64,000 nucleotides of DNA from positions 744,001 through 808,000 of the forward strand of contig JADJRJ010000028.1 of assembly GCA_016712265.1 (NCBI GenBank). The letters run 5' to 3'. The stretch's first letter is position 1; each line of letters starts with the position of its first letter. The position numbers and the translations under genes are program-made. This document shows, in pieces, positions 8,683 through 17,210 of this stretch. The notes under the pieces are model-generated. The model worked only from the letters and a program-made list of their open reading frames with translations. It searched no databases and was not told where the DNA came from. Source of the DNA: Gemmatimonadota bacterium. GTDB taxonomy: Bacteria > Gemmatimonadota > Gemmatimonadetes > Gemmatimonadales > Gemmatimonadaceae.

Positions 8683-9816
8683 ATGCCCGCAGCATACGAC
8701 GTGATCATCGCCGGACTCGGCGTGATGGGGAGTTCCGTGGCCCTCCACGCGGCGCGGCGCGGGCTCCGCGTGCTCGGGGTCGATCGCCTGGAGCCGCCGC
8801 ACACCCACGGCTCTTCGCACGGAAACACTCGGTTGATCCGAGAGGCGTACTACGAACACCCGCTGTATGTGCCGCTGGTCCGGCGCTCGTACGCACTCTG
8901 GCGCGAGCTGGAGGCAGCGCGCGGTGAGGCCCTTCTGACTCGGACCGGTTCACTGATGGTCGGGAGGCGCGAGTCGGAGCTGGTTCGTGGGACGATCCGG
9001 AGCGGAGTCCAGCACGCGGTACCTCACGAGGTGCTCAGTGCAGAGGAGCTCCATCGACGCTTCCCGGGGTTCGAGCCTTCGGACGAGTTCGTCGGTGTTT
9101 ACGAGCCCGGTTCTTCGCTATTGAACCCCGAGAGAGTTGTTACCGCTCAGTTGGAAGCCGCTCGCGAAGAAGGGGCGGAAATCAGGTTCAATGACGCATT
9201 ACTGTCGTGGTATCAGTCCGATGATGCAGTCGGTGCGATACTCGGGAGTGGACGATGCGGGGCGGCCCAACTAGTCCTCGCAGCCGGGGCGTGGAACCCG
9301 TCCCTGGCATCTGATGCCTTGCGGAACGTGTTGGTCGAACGCCAGCTCCAGCAGTGGTGGACGCCGGCGAGGGCACCTGAGTGGTTCACGGCGTCCAACA
9401 TGCCGGTCTCGATGTGGCAGCTCGCCGATGACCGGATCTTCTATACCATGCCCGACACCGGGCGTGGGCTGAAGCTCGGGTGGCACCACAACGGGCCGAA
9501 CGTGGACCCGGACCAGGTGGATCGTGAGCCCGGTGCCGTCGAGAACGCGGAGCTGGCCGACCTGCTCCGCCGGTTCCTTCCTGCGGCCAAGGGAATCAGG
9601 GCCGCGAGCGCGGTCTGCCTGTACACCAATACTCCCGATGGCCATTTCCTCCTGGATCGTTGTCCGGCGGCGCCCAACGTGTGGTTGATGAGCGCGTGCT
9701 CGGGCCACGGCTTCAAGTTCGCGAGCGTGCTGGGGGAGATCATGGCTGACCTCCTGGAAGGGGGCGAGCCGGCGTTCGACATCTCTCCGTTTCGGTACGG
9801 GCGGTTCAGCGCATGA
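8683..9816 (+). CDS. solA: Monomeric sarcosine / N-methyl-amino-acid oxidase (FAD, covalent)
   Basis: 377 aa cytoplasmic flavoprotein of the MSOX/SolA family, which oxidatively demethylates N-methyl amino acids to give the free amino acid, formaldehyde and hydrogen peroxide. Seen directly: the dinucleotide motif GLGVMGSS near residue 11, the HGSSHGNTRLIREAYYEHP region, and Cys312 in AVCLYTNTPDGHF, which is the position of the covalent FAD cysteine in the family. The length is normal. Around 9100-9250 the gene uses more AT-rich codons than its neighbours, including a TTA outside the common CGTTAGG context, hinting at relatively recent acquisition. It overlaps the kinase gene by 4 bases. The exact substrate is not deducible. 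Confidence 0.85.
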   Translation: MPAAYDVIIAGLGVMGSSVALHAARRGLRVLGVDRLEPPHTHGSSHGNTRLIREAYYEHPLYVPLVRRSYALWRELEAARGEALLTRTGSLMVGRRESELVRGTIRSGVQHAVPHEVLSAEELHRRFPGFEPSDEFVGVYEPGSSLLNPERVVTAQLEAAREEGAEIRFNDALLSWYQSDDAVGAILGSGRCGAAQLVLAAGAWNPSLASDALRNVLVERQLQQWWTPARAPEWFTASNMPVSMWQLADDRIFYTMPDTGRGLKLGWHHNGPNVDPDQVDREPGAVENAELADLLRRFLPAAKGIRAASAVCLYTNTPDGHFLLDRCPAAPNVWLMSACSGHGFKFASVLGEIMADLLEGGEPAFDISPFRYGRFSA

Positions 9817-11078
9817 CTCAGGGTGGCTTTACCTCGGGGTTCGCCGTCCTCGAACTCGAGCGGGATCGTGCGGAGCGATTCCTGAACGGGGTGCGCGTGG
9901 TGCTGCTCGTGGTGCTCGCGGTGGCCGCCGCGGTGTATGCGCCGTCGCTGAGTCCGGCGCTGAACCGGATGAACCTGATCGTCCTGAGCCTCACCATCGG
10001 ATGGGCCGCGGTTCAGGTGCCCCTGTTCTATCGGCAGGTGCGACTCCCCAACTGGCTACGGTACGCCAACCCAGCAGCAGACGTAGGGGCGGTGACCGCG
10101 ATCATCGTGGCGTATGGCGTGACGGCGACGCCTGCGTTGGCCCTGAAGACCCCCATTGTCGACGCCTATTTCGTGATCCTTGCGGCCTTGCCGGTCGCGT
10201 CATCCACCAGAAAGGCGGGGGTGGTCTCCGCGATGGCGGTCCTGGCGTATGCTGCGGTCGTCCTGGTGTTCTGGGCCGGCGGGCGACTCAACGTCATCCT
10301 CGATCCCGTGATCGCCAGTGGTGCGACGGCGGTGTCTCCACTCGACGAAGGGGCCAAGATCCTCCTCCTGGCGTGCGTGGGGGCAGTGGCCACGTACGCC
10401 ACCCGGTGGCAGGAACAGCTCGCCATGCGGTATGCGGAGGCGGCGGATCATGGGGCGGAGCTAAAGACGCGCCTGGCGCGGACCGAGCTGCACGCCTTGA
10501 AGCTTCAGCTGCAGCCACACTTCCTCTTCAACACCCTCAACACGATCACCGCCTTGGTCCACCAGGATGCCCCGCGGGCTGAGCGGATGGTGTCCGGGTT
10601 GAGCGACCTGCTGCGCGCATCCCTGAACAGTGCGGGGGAGGAAGCGGTACCGCTCGTCCGCGAACTGGCGGTCCTCGCGCATTACGTGGAGATCCAGCAG
10701 GTGCGTTTTGGGGACCGGCTCCGCTTCACCGTCGATGTCCCGGCCGACCTGCAGGGCGCCATGGTCCCCAACTTGATGCTGCAGCCCCTGGTGGAGAACG
10801 CTATTCGGCACGGCATTGCGTCGCGTGCGTCCGGCGGCCAGGTATTGGTGAGTGCCGCGCAGGACGGAGAGTGGCTCCGCGTGCGGGTGCTCGACGATGG
10901 CGTCGGCGAAACGCCGGGACGGGTCCGTCGCGAAGGGGTAGGGCTGGGGAATACCCGCGCGCGACTCGAACAGATGTATGGCGCGCGCCACCGGTTCGAG
11001 GCCGTGGGTGACGCGCAGGGTTTTCGGGTCCAGATCGATCTTCCCTTCCAGGTGGCTCCGGCCGTGGCGGCACGATGA
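9813..11078 (+). CDS. LytS/YehU-type sensor histidine kinase
   Basis: 421 aa membrane kinase. About six hydrophobic segments occupy residues 28-210, followed by a short linker and the His_kinase domain (PF06580 type) with phospho-acceptor His236 in LQLQPHFLFNTLNTI. The ATPase part has an N box (QPLVENAIRHGIASR) and a glycine loop (GVGLGNTRARLEQMYG). No extracytoplasmic sensor domain is present, so the membrane part is the likely sensor. It overlaps both neighbours by 4 bases and is the partner of the LytTR regulator that follows. Coupling to the oxidase gene is by overlap only; the signal is unknown. Confidence 0.9.
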   Translation: MTQGGFTSGFAVLELERDRAERFLNGVRVVLLVVLAVAAAVYAPSLSPALNRMNLIVLSLTIGWAAVQVPLFYRQVRLPNWLRYANPAADVGAVTAIIVAYGVTATPALALKTPIVDAYFVILAALPVASSTRKAGVVSAMAVLAYAAVVLVFWAGGRLNVILDPVIASGATAVSPLDEGAKILLLACVGAVATYATRWQEQLAMRYAEAADHGAELKTRLARTELHALKLQLQPHFLFNTLNTITALVHQDAPRAERMVSGLSDLLRASLNSAGEEAVPLVRELAVLAHYVEIQQVRFGDRLRFTVDVPADLQGAMVPNLMLQPLVENAIRHGIASRASGGQVLVSAAQDGEWLRVRVLDDGVGETPGRVRREGVGLGNTRARLEQMYGARHRFEAVGDAQGFRVQIDLPFQVAPAVAAR

Positions 11079-11833
11079 CTCTCCTGCGCGTCCTGATTGT
11101 TGACGACGAGCCGTTGGCCCGCTCGCACGTGCAGTCACTCCTCAGCGGACGCACGGACGTCACCGTGATCGGGGAATGTGGGGACGGCGCCAGCGCGGTG
11201 GCCTGCATTGCCAGCGAGGCGCCTGACCTCGTCCTGCTGGATGTCCAGATGCCCGAGCGCGACGGCCTCGATGTGGTGCGCACCGTGGGGCCCGACCGCA
11301 TGCCCTGGACCGTGTTCATCACGGCCCACGATGACTATGCCCTGGAGGCGTTTGAGGTTCACGCCGTGGACTACGTGCTCAAGCCGGTGAACCGCGAGCG
11401 ATTTCATCGGGCCATCGATCGGGTGGCACGGTTGCACGCCGAGCGGTCGACGCCGGCCACCGCGCTCCGCGGGCTGCTGGGTGCTTTCGATGAGCAACGC
11501 GGGCCGAGCGGGCGCCTCGCGGTGCGCGCCGGGGATCGCGTGATCTATCTCAAGGTGGCGGACCTGGATTGGGTGGAGGCGGCCGGGGACAACGTGCGCT
11601 TTCACGTGGGGCGGCAGGTCTATGAGCAGCGCGCCACCATGGCGTCGATTGAGCAGCGTCTCCCATCCGCGTCGTTCGCGCGCATCCACCGATCGGTGAT
11701 CGTCAACCTTGATCGTATCGTGGAATTCCAGCCCTGGTTCCAGGGCGACTGGATTGTGGTGCTCGGCGACGGGACGCGCTTGCAGTCCGGAAAGAGCTAC
11801 CGAGCGCGGCTGCGCGCACTGACGGCCGAGTAA
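11075..11833 (+). CDS. LytTR-family response regulator
   Basis: 252 aa. An N-terminal receiver (residues 1-120) carries the acidic pair D10/D11, phospho-acceptor D56 in LVLLDVQMPERDG and the conserved Lys in YVLKPVNRERF. The C-terminal LytTR DNA-binding domain (about 145-250) shows VRAGDRVIYLKVADLDWVEA, FARIHRSVIVNLDRI and the terminal DGTRLQSGKSYRARL. Such regulators bind direct repeats upstream of target promoters. Translation is coupled to the kinase (ATGA). A stem-loop follows the stop. Confidence 0.93.
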   Translation: MTLLRVLIVDDEPLARSHVQSLLSGRTDVTVIGECGDGASAVACIASEAPDLVLLDVQMPERDGLDVVRTVGPDRMPWTVFITAHDDYALEAFEVHAVDYVLKPVNRERFHRAIDRVARLHAERSTPATALRGLLGAFDEQRGPSGRLAVRAGDRVIYLKVADLDWVEAAGDNVRFHVGRQVYEQRATMASIEQRLPSASFARIHRSVIVNLDRIVEFQPWFQGDWIVVLGDGTRLQSGKSYRARLRALTAE

Positions 11834-11834
11834 C

Positions 11835-11875
11835 GGGCGGAGGCTGTTCGCGCCGCAGTCGCGATCCAGCCGCCC
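11835..11875 (+). terminator. Stem-loop after the kinase/regulator operon
   Basis: GGGCGG at 11835 and CTG at 11844 pair with CAGCCGCCC at 11867-11875, leaving a three-base bulge and a loop that itself contains two CGCG words. It begins 2 bases after the regulator stop. There is no clear U tract, so the role as a transcription terminator is inferred from position. Confidence 0.45.
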
Positions 11876-12005
11876 TTCGTCGTGCGAAACCAGCACTTCG
11901 TCGCTGGCGGGTGGCCCGCTGATCCGGTTCGGGCGACTATCGCGCGTATGCTGGTCGTTGGGCGCCACATGGCGACCCGACTTCCCTCGATCCCGTTCCG
12001 GCCCA

Positions 12006-12641
12006 ATGCGTCCTGTTCGTCGGTGCCTCGCCCTTGCTGTTGGAATCGTGCTCTCCGCCTGCGGCGGGGGTGGGGATGACGGTGGCACCAATCCGCCGCC
12101 ACCCGCGGCGACCCTGGGCTCCATTGTGCCGTCGGCGACCACGCTGAACCTCGGCGCTGGTCAGTCGCAGACGCTGTCTGCGACGGCGCGAGATGCCAAC
12201 AACAACACGATTGCAGCGACCGGATACACCTACAGCTCCGCATCGAATACCGTGGCGGTTGTCTCCAGCGCGGGCCGGGTCACCGGCCTGTCCGCGGGCA
12301 CCACGTCGATCACCGTGTCGCTCACGCTGAACGGGGTCACCAAGACCGCCTCCGTGTCGGTGACCGTGACCGGGGCGCTGCCGACCGCGGCGACCGTCGT
12401 CGCCGGGGCCACGACCAATGATTTCACCCCGGACCTCGTCGCGATTGCCCGGGGCGGGACGGTGACGTGGACCTTTGGGGCCCTGATCCACAATGTGGAG
12501 TTCGGGACGACCACCGGGGCGCCGCAGGGTATCGGCAATTCACAGAACACACAGGCCACGCGCACGTTCGCCAGCGCGGGGACGTTCGCATACACGTGCA
12601 CGCTGCACAGCGGGCAGAACGGAACCGTCCTGGTTCCGTGA
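12006..12641 (+). CDS. Lipoprotein with bacterial Ig-like domain and cupredoxin domain
   Basis: 211 aa from ATG 12006, chosen because it begins a clear lipoprotein signal (MRPVRRCLALAVGIVLSAC, lipobox LSAC). A Pro-rich linker leads to a Big_2-type Ig-like domain (residues about 40-125, ending in TSITVSLTLNGVTKTASVSV). The C-terminal 85 residues are cupredoxin-like: FTPDLVAIARGGTVTW, His162 in LIHNVEF, and Cys198, His201 in YTCTLHSGQNG. These match plastocyanin-type copper ligands, but the usual Met axial ligand (HPGM) is replaced by Gln204. It is a likely surface or periplasmic electron carrier. It stands alone, with no obvious partner enzyme adjacent. Confidence 0.8.
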   Translation: MRPVRRCLALAVGIVLSACGGGGDDGGTNPPPPAATLGSIVPSATTLNLGAGQSQTLSATARDANNNTIAATGYTYSSASNTVAVVSSAGRVTGLSAGTTSITVSLTLNGVTKTASVSVTVTGALPTAATVVAGATTNDFTPDLVAIARGGTVTWTFGALIHNVEFGTTTGAPQGIGNSQNTQATRTFASAGTFAYTCTLHSGQNGTVLVP

Positions 12642-12774
12642 GCCCGCTCGACTCGCGGCCGCACGGTCGTGGGTTGCGGACCGAGGAACATGGGGCGCCG
12701 TCGTCGATCGTGGGGGTGGAGCAGGCAAATGGTCGGCGGCGGCGTTCCCAGTTCCGTTCAGCACACAATGAGGC

Positions 12775-13374
12775 ATGACGTCCCGCGTTCTCGCGATTGA
12801 ACCGAACGCCCTGCAGGTCCGCTTCGCCGTGCGTTGGTTTGGCGTGGTCACCGTGCGCGGCACCTTGTCCCAAGGTGAAGGAACGGTCACGTGGCACGGC
12901 GACGACCTGTCGCGTGTCGAGGTCTCGGCGGCCGTCGCGGCCGGGAGTGTCACGACGGGCGTCGCGCTCCGCGATCATCATCTGCGCGCTGAGCGTTTCC
13001 TCCATGCGGACCTGTATCCGTGGGTCCGGTTTACCTCGACGGCGTTTGCCCGCGAGGGAGGGCAGCTCGTGGTGCAGGGGCTGTTGAGCTGTCGTGGTGT
13101 CACGACCCCCGTGCGCGCAGCGTGCCCGCTCGATGAGCTGCGGCGTGACGGGGAGCAGGCGACAGTCTGTGCGCGGTTTGTGGTCTCACGCGCACGGCAT
13201 GGCGTGGGTGTGCCGCCGGGGATCTGGCGGTACAACCCCATGTTCCTCGCGATTGCTGACGAGGTGCACGTACACGTGCGGCTTCGTCTTCCGGCCGGTG
13301 ACGCGGAGCGCCTGGGGTTGCTCGTTCAGGGCGTCCGGCCGCGCGCGGCCACCGGCCACGACGACTCGACCTGA
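12775..13374 (+). CDS. YceI-like lipid-binding-domain protein
   Basis: 199 aa. The YceI pattern is recognisable: an N-terminal FAVRWFGVVTVRGTLSQGEG, a mid-region VEVSAAVAAGSVTTGVALRD, then HHLRAERFLHADLYPWVRF and a late VQGLLSCRGVTTPVRAACP. YceI proteins are lipocalin-like barrels that bind polyisoprenoid or amphiphilic ligands. There is no signal peptide, so this copy should be cytoplasmic. Its last 49 bases overlap antisense the 3' end of the aldolase-like gene. Ligand and role are unknown. Confidence 0.75.
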   Translation: MTSRVLAIEPNALQVRFAVRWFGVVTVRGTLSQGEGTVTWHGDDLSRVEVSAAVAAGSVTTGVALRDHHLRAERFLHADLYPWVRFTSTAFAREGGQLVVQGLLSCRGVTTPVRAACPLDELRRDGEQATVCARFVVSRARHGVGVPPGIWRYNPMFLAIADEVHVHVRLRLPAGDAERLGLLVQGVRPRAATGHDDST

Positions 13375-14453
13375 TCGCCGCGCACCCCATGGATGGTGTC
13401 GTTGAGGTGCACCACGACACACACATGGTTGGGGACGATCCGCACCTGGTCGCCGACGCGCGGCCGCCAGCTGGAGGCCGACAGGTCCAGGATGCCGTGT
13501 TCTTCGCTCATCCGCGAGACGACAATCTCGGGACGATCGAGCAAGGCGCCAAACCCCTCGCCTGGCGTCCCGCGCATCGGTTCACGTCCCAGGGCCTTGC
13601 TACCACAGTCGACCACCGCCTGGCCGGGAACGGCCGTCGAAACGACGGTGCCGAGGACGGTGAACGCACAGTCCTCCCACTCACACGCACCGATCGCGGC
13701 CGTCGTGCGGTCATTGTACACATAGGTCCCGGGGCGGACTTCGGTGACGCCCGCGATTTCGTGCATCCGCCAAGCTGCGGGCGTTGAGCCACCGCTGACG
13801 ATCCCGGGGGCCAAGCCGGCGTCACCGAGCACCGAGACCAGCCGCGTCAGGTCTCCGCGCAGCTGGTCCAGTGAGGCCTGCTGGGCGTCCACGTGCTCGC
13901 GAATGTGCCCCGGGTAGAACATGACCCCGGCAAAGGCCAGTGGCGCACTCGCGCGGATGTGCATGGCGAGGGCCAGCGCTTCTTCGGCGGATTGCACGCC
14001 GACGCGGTGCATCCCCATGTCGACCTCCACGAGCACCCGCACCTCCCGATCCGCCGCCCTGGCGGCGGCAGCGAGCGCATCGACGGCGATCATGGAGTCG
14101 AGCCCCACGGCCAGCCGCACTGCACGAGGCAACTGCATGACCCGGGCGAGCCTGGGGGCGCCCAGGAGCGGGTAGGCCAGCAACAGGTCGTTGGTGACCT
14201 CGGCCATGACTTCGAGTTCCCGCGGCGTGGCACAGGTGAGCCCCGCCGCCCCACGGCGCACCTGCTCGGCGGCGATGCGTGGCGACTTGTGCGTCTTGAC
14301 GTGTGGGCGCAGGGACAGGCCGTGCAGGATCGTGTACGACGCCATGGCGTCGAGGTTGGTGCTCAGCCGGTCGAGGTCCACGAGCGCGCACGGCGTCTCG
14401 AGGTCCGCGAGCTGGCGCGGCCGGTCGGTGGTGTCGGGACGAATGGCACGCAT
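13326..14453 (-). CDS. D-threonine aldolase-like PLP enzyme (alanine racemase fold)
   Basis: 375 aa from ATG 14453; a GTG at 14459 would overlap the transporter stop (GTGA). Fold type III PLP domain with Lys53 in RPHVKTHKS as the Schiff-base lysine, glycine-rich phosphate loops (VSGGSTP) and the C-terminal metal site pattern PNHVCVVVHLND (His-x-Cys). These are hallmarks of D-threonine/D-3-hydroxyaspartate aldolases, which cleave D-beta-hydroxy amino acids to glycine or related products and an aldehyde. It is cotranscribed after the transporter gene, suggesting substrate import and breakdown. The exact substrate (D-Thr, D-hydroxyaspartate or D-Ser) is unresolved. Confidence 0.85.
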   Translation of the reverse strand: MRAIRPDTTDRPRQLADLETPCALVDLDRLSTNLDAMASYTILHGLSLRPHVKTHKSPRIAAEQVRRGAAGLTCATPRELEVMAEVTNDLLLAYPLLGAPRLARVMQLPRAVRLAVGLDSMIAVDALAAAARAADREVRVLVEVDMGMHRVGVQSAEEALALAMHIRASAPLAFAGVMFYPGHIREHVDAQQASLDQLRGDLTRLVSVLGDAGLAPGIVSGGSTPAAWRMHEIAGVTEVRPGTYVYNDRTTAAIGACEWEDCAFTVLGTVVSTAVPGQAVVDCGSKALGREPMRGTPGEGFGALLDRPEIVVSRMSEEHGILDLSASSWRPRVGDQVRIVPNHVCVVVHLNDTIHGVRGDQVESSWPVAARGRTP

Positions 14454-14455
14454 GG

Positions 14456-15889
14456 TCACCACCAGCCCAGCAGTTTCCACCACGCCACGCCGACCGTGCC
14501 CCAGGTGCCTAACGTCACCAGGGACACGATGAACCCGAGGCGCCACCATTCCCGCTGGGTCACGTACTGGGCTCCGAAGTAGATGGGGGCGTGTGTCGTG
14601 CCATAGTGCGTGAGCGATGCGTCAAGGTTGGAGGCCGCCGCGAGGGACAACACGGCGAGCTGTGGCGGGGCGCCGGCCGCGATGGCCACGACGAGGAACG
14701 GAGTGAACATCGCCGTCGCATGGGCCGTGATGCTCGCGAAGGCGTAATGGGCGTAGAAGTAGATCACGACGAGGATCAGGAGCGCCGCCGTCCAGTCCCA
14801 GCCGGCCGTCCACCCGCCAGCGACTTCGGCGAACCGCTTCGTGACGCCCGTGTCGCCGAGGGCCTCCGCCATGCGGACGAGGCCCCCATACCAGATGAAC
14901 GTATCCCATGCCTGGCGTTCGGCGAGCAGGTCGCTCCACTCGATCACCCCGGTAAGGAGCAGCGTGCAGACACCCAGCAGGGCGACCACCGCATAGTGGA
15001 TCCCGTGGATCGACGGGGTCATCCAGAGGATGGCCACAAAGGCGAAGACCGCCAGCATGAGCTTCTCTCCGCGGATCATCGGGCCGATCTTGCGGAGTTC
15101 TTCACGGGCGAACGCGGTCGCGTGCGGTGTTTCCTTCACCTCGGGCGGAAAGAGGCGAAAGAGGACCCACGGCACGAGGAGCAACGCCACCAGTCCGGGA
15201 ACGATCCCCCCCAGCATCCACTTGGCGTACGTCAGCTCAATGCCCGCCGCGTCCATGGCGAACTTCGCGATGATCACGTTGGACGCCTGGCCGGTGAGGA
15301 ACATGGCGCACGCAATCACATCGCACTGGTACACCGTCTTCATCAGGTAGGCGCCCAGTCGACGGCGGGTGGCGCCCGGGGTGGAGTCGTACGCCTCGGA
15401 GAGGCTCCGCACGATCGGGAAGACGATCCCTCCCGCGCGCGCGCTGTTGCTGGGAACGATCGTGGCCAGGAGCGCGTCGGTCCCGACGAGAGCATAACCC
15501 AGGCCCAACGACTTGCGGCCCAGGGCGCGAATGAACAGGAAGGCGATGCGCCGACCGAGGCCGGTCTTCATGACGCCGCGCGAAATGAAGAAGGCACAGA
15601 GGACGAGCCAGACCACTGGATCGGAATACCCCTTGAGTGCCAGGGCCGGCGTCATCGTCTTCGTCACCGCCATGGCGCACACGCCAAACAGGACGACGGC
15701 GCTCGGCGGAGCAGGGCGCAGGATGCTCCCGACGATGGTCGCGAGGAAGATCGCGAAGAGCCGCCAACCCTCCGGGGTGATCCCTTCGGGCGCCCCAGCC
15801 AGGATGACCGCCAGCGCAACACCCACCACGGCGGCCCAACGCCACCAGGTCTGGTCGGCGAGGGGGGGCGAGGCGGCGGGGGTGGTCAT
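14456..15889 (-). CDS. DASS/SLC13-family sodium:dicarboxylate or anion transporter
   Basis: 477 aa from ATG 15889 (MTTPAASPPLADQTWWRWAA). About 12 hydrophobic segments and two SNS/SNT-like re-entrant motifs are visible: IVPSNSARAGGIVFPIV in the first half and SLAAASNLDASLTHYGTTHA in the second, the substrate/sodium-binding hairpins of the divalent anion:sodium symporter family (2-oxoglutarate/malate translocator type). It imports di- or tricarboxylates or sulfate-like anions. A possible sigma70 promoter (TTACGG, 17 bases, CATATT) lies just upstream and would give an almost leaderless transcript; this is weak. It is upstream of, and coupled to, the aldolase-like gene. Confidence 0.88.
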   Translation of the reverse strand: MTTPAASPPLADQTWWRWAAVVGVALAVILAGAPEGITPEGWRLFAIFLATIVGSILRPAPPSAVVLFGVCAMAVTKTMTPALALKGYSDPVVWLVLCAFFISRGVMKTGLGRRIAFLFIRALGRKSLGLGYALVGTDALLATIVPSNSARAGGIVFPIVRSLSEAYDSTPGATRRRLGAYLMKTVYQCDVIACAMFLTGQASNVIIAKFAMDAAGIELTYAKWMLGGIVPGLVALLLVPWVLFRLFPPEVKETPHATAFAREELRKIGPMIRGEKLMLAVFAFVAILWMTPSIHGIHYAVVALLGVCTLLLTGVIEWSDLLAERQAWDTFIWYGGLVRMAEALGDTGVTKRFAEVAGGWTAGWDWTAALLILVVIYFYAHYAFASITAHATAMFTPFLVVAIAAGAPPQLAVLSLAAASNLDASLTHYGTTHAPIYFGAQYVTQREWWRLGFIVSLVTLGTWGTVGVAWWKLLGWW

Positions 15890-16032
15890 GGGGGCGGCAA
15901 TATGGAGCGCGGCACTGGCGACCGTAACCGGTGCCGTCGCACGTCCGCGCAACCATTACCGGGACCCCTGTGTCCCAAGGCTGACCTGATGGCGGGGCCG
16001 TCGGGGGGCACAACGAACCGAGCATACGGATC

Positions 16033-16575
16033 TTGGACGAACGCGCACTGGTGGCACGAGCGGCTGCAGGGGAGCCCGACGCGCAGCGGGCCCTCTACGA
16101 CGCCCATGTCGACCGGGTCTACCGCCTGGCGTACCGCATGGCGGGCGACGACGACCTCGCGCGGGACTTCACGCAGGACACGTTCATCCGTGCCTTCGGC
16201 AAGCTGGGGGATTTTCGGGGGGAGTCCGCGTTTGGGACCTGGCTCCACACCATCACGATGTCGGTGGTGTTGAACGGGCTCCGGAAGGTCAAGCGGCTGC
16301 GGGCGCGCGAAACCGGGATGGAGGAGCTGGACACGTTAGGCACGACGACGCGTCGCGCGGATCCCGACCTTCGGGAGCGGTTGCATGGGGCCATCGACGC
16401 CCTGCCGCCCGGCTATCGCACGGTGTTCCTGATGCACGATGTGGAAGGATTCACGCATGAGGAGATCGGCCGGGCCCTCGGGATCGAGACCGGCACCTCC
16501 AAGGCGCAGCTCTTCCGGGCCCGGGCCCGGCTGCGCGAACGACTGGCCGCCTTTGCCGGAGCATGGAGCGCATGA
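16033..16575 (+). CDS. ECF-family RNA polymerase sigma factor
   Basis: 180 aa starting at a TTG (16033); no ATG or GTG lies upstream in frame. Sigma2 region (residues 10-80) with YRLAYRMAGDDDLARDFTQD and FGTWLHTITMSVVLNGLRK, then sigma4 (about 120-175) with DALPPGYRTVFLMHDVEGFT and the helix-turn-helix EEIGRALGIETGTSKAQLFR. It directs RNA polymerase to stress-type promoters. Its stop overlaps the start of the next gene (ATGA), which is the usual position for the cognate anti-sigma factor. A short inverted repeat (GGGAC/GTCCC, 15961-15976) upstream could be regulatory. Confidence 0.93.
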   Translation: MDERALVARAAAGEPDAQRALYDAHVDRVYRLAYRMAGDDDLARDFTQDTFIRAFGKLGDFRGESAFGTWLHTITMSVVLNGLRKVKRLRARETGMEELDTLGTTTRRADPDLRERLHGAIDALPPGYRTVFLMHDVEGFTHEEIGRALGIETGTSKAQLFRARARLRERLAAFAGAWSA

Positions 16576-17197
16576 GTGACGACGACATGTTCGACCGATG
16601 GGTGGTGGACGCGGCGGCTGAGTACAACCGGCCACCCGCGACGGTCCCGCGCGAGGCGATGTGGTCGGTGATCCGCGCCGGTGTTGCTGCCGCTCCCATC
16701 CCCGAGGCACGGCGGCTCGCTGCACGTAGCTGGACGCTTCGCCAGGTGGTGCCGCTGCTTGCTGCGGCGGCGGTCCTTGTGGCGGTGGCCTACCAGGCCG
16801 GGGTCACCACCGGCGCGCCGGGCCCGCCGGCCACGCCCCCCGTCCGCGTGAAGGCTCGGCGGTGTACGACGTGGCTACGCGTGACCTCTTCGACCGTGCC
16901 GAGCTGTTGCTGGCCACCACCCAGTCCTCGTTAGGTGGTGACACGGTTGATCCCGCTGTGACGCGATGGGCGCAAGACATGCTGTCCGAGACCCGGCTCC
17001 TGCTCGACTCCCCCGCGGCAACTGCGCCCGGTCGTCGCGCCCTGCTCGAAGACCTCGAACTGACGCTGGCCAAGGTCGTCCGCCTTTCCGGTGCGGCCAG
17101 CGCCGACGACAAGACCCTCATGGATCGCTCGTTGCGCGACGGCGACCTGCTTTCCCGCTTACGAACCTCTGTGCCCGCCCCAGTGCGCGGCACCTGA
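16572..17197 (+). pseudogene. Membrane anti-sigma-factor-like gene with a frameshift in a C6 run
   Basis: From ATG 16572 the frame reads MSDDDMFDRWVVDAAAEYNR, then a membrane helix (TLRQVVPLLAAAAVLVAVAY), and decays into Arg/Cys/Pro-rich sequence after the six C residues at 16836-16841, ending at 16934. From 16841 the -1 frame is open and coding-like (VYDVATRDLFDRAELLLATT and on to 17197). Together they make a single-pass protein of about 208 aa with a cytoplasmic N-terminus and an outer helical domain, as expected of the sigma factor's anti-sigma partner. Either one C is missing, or there is slippage on CCC CCC. No zinc-binding HxxxCxxC motif is present. Confidence 0.7.
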
Positions 17198-17210
17198 CCA
17201 GGACTCTGCC

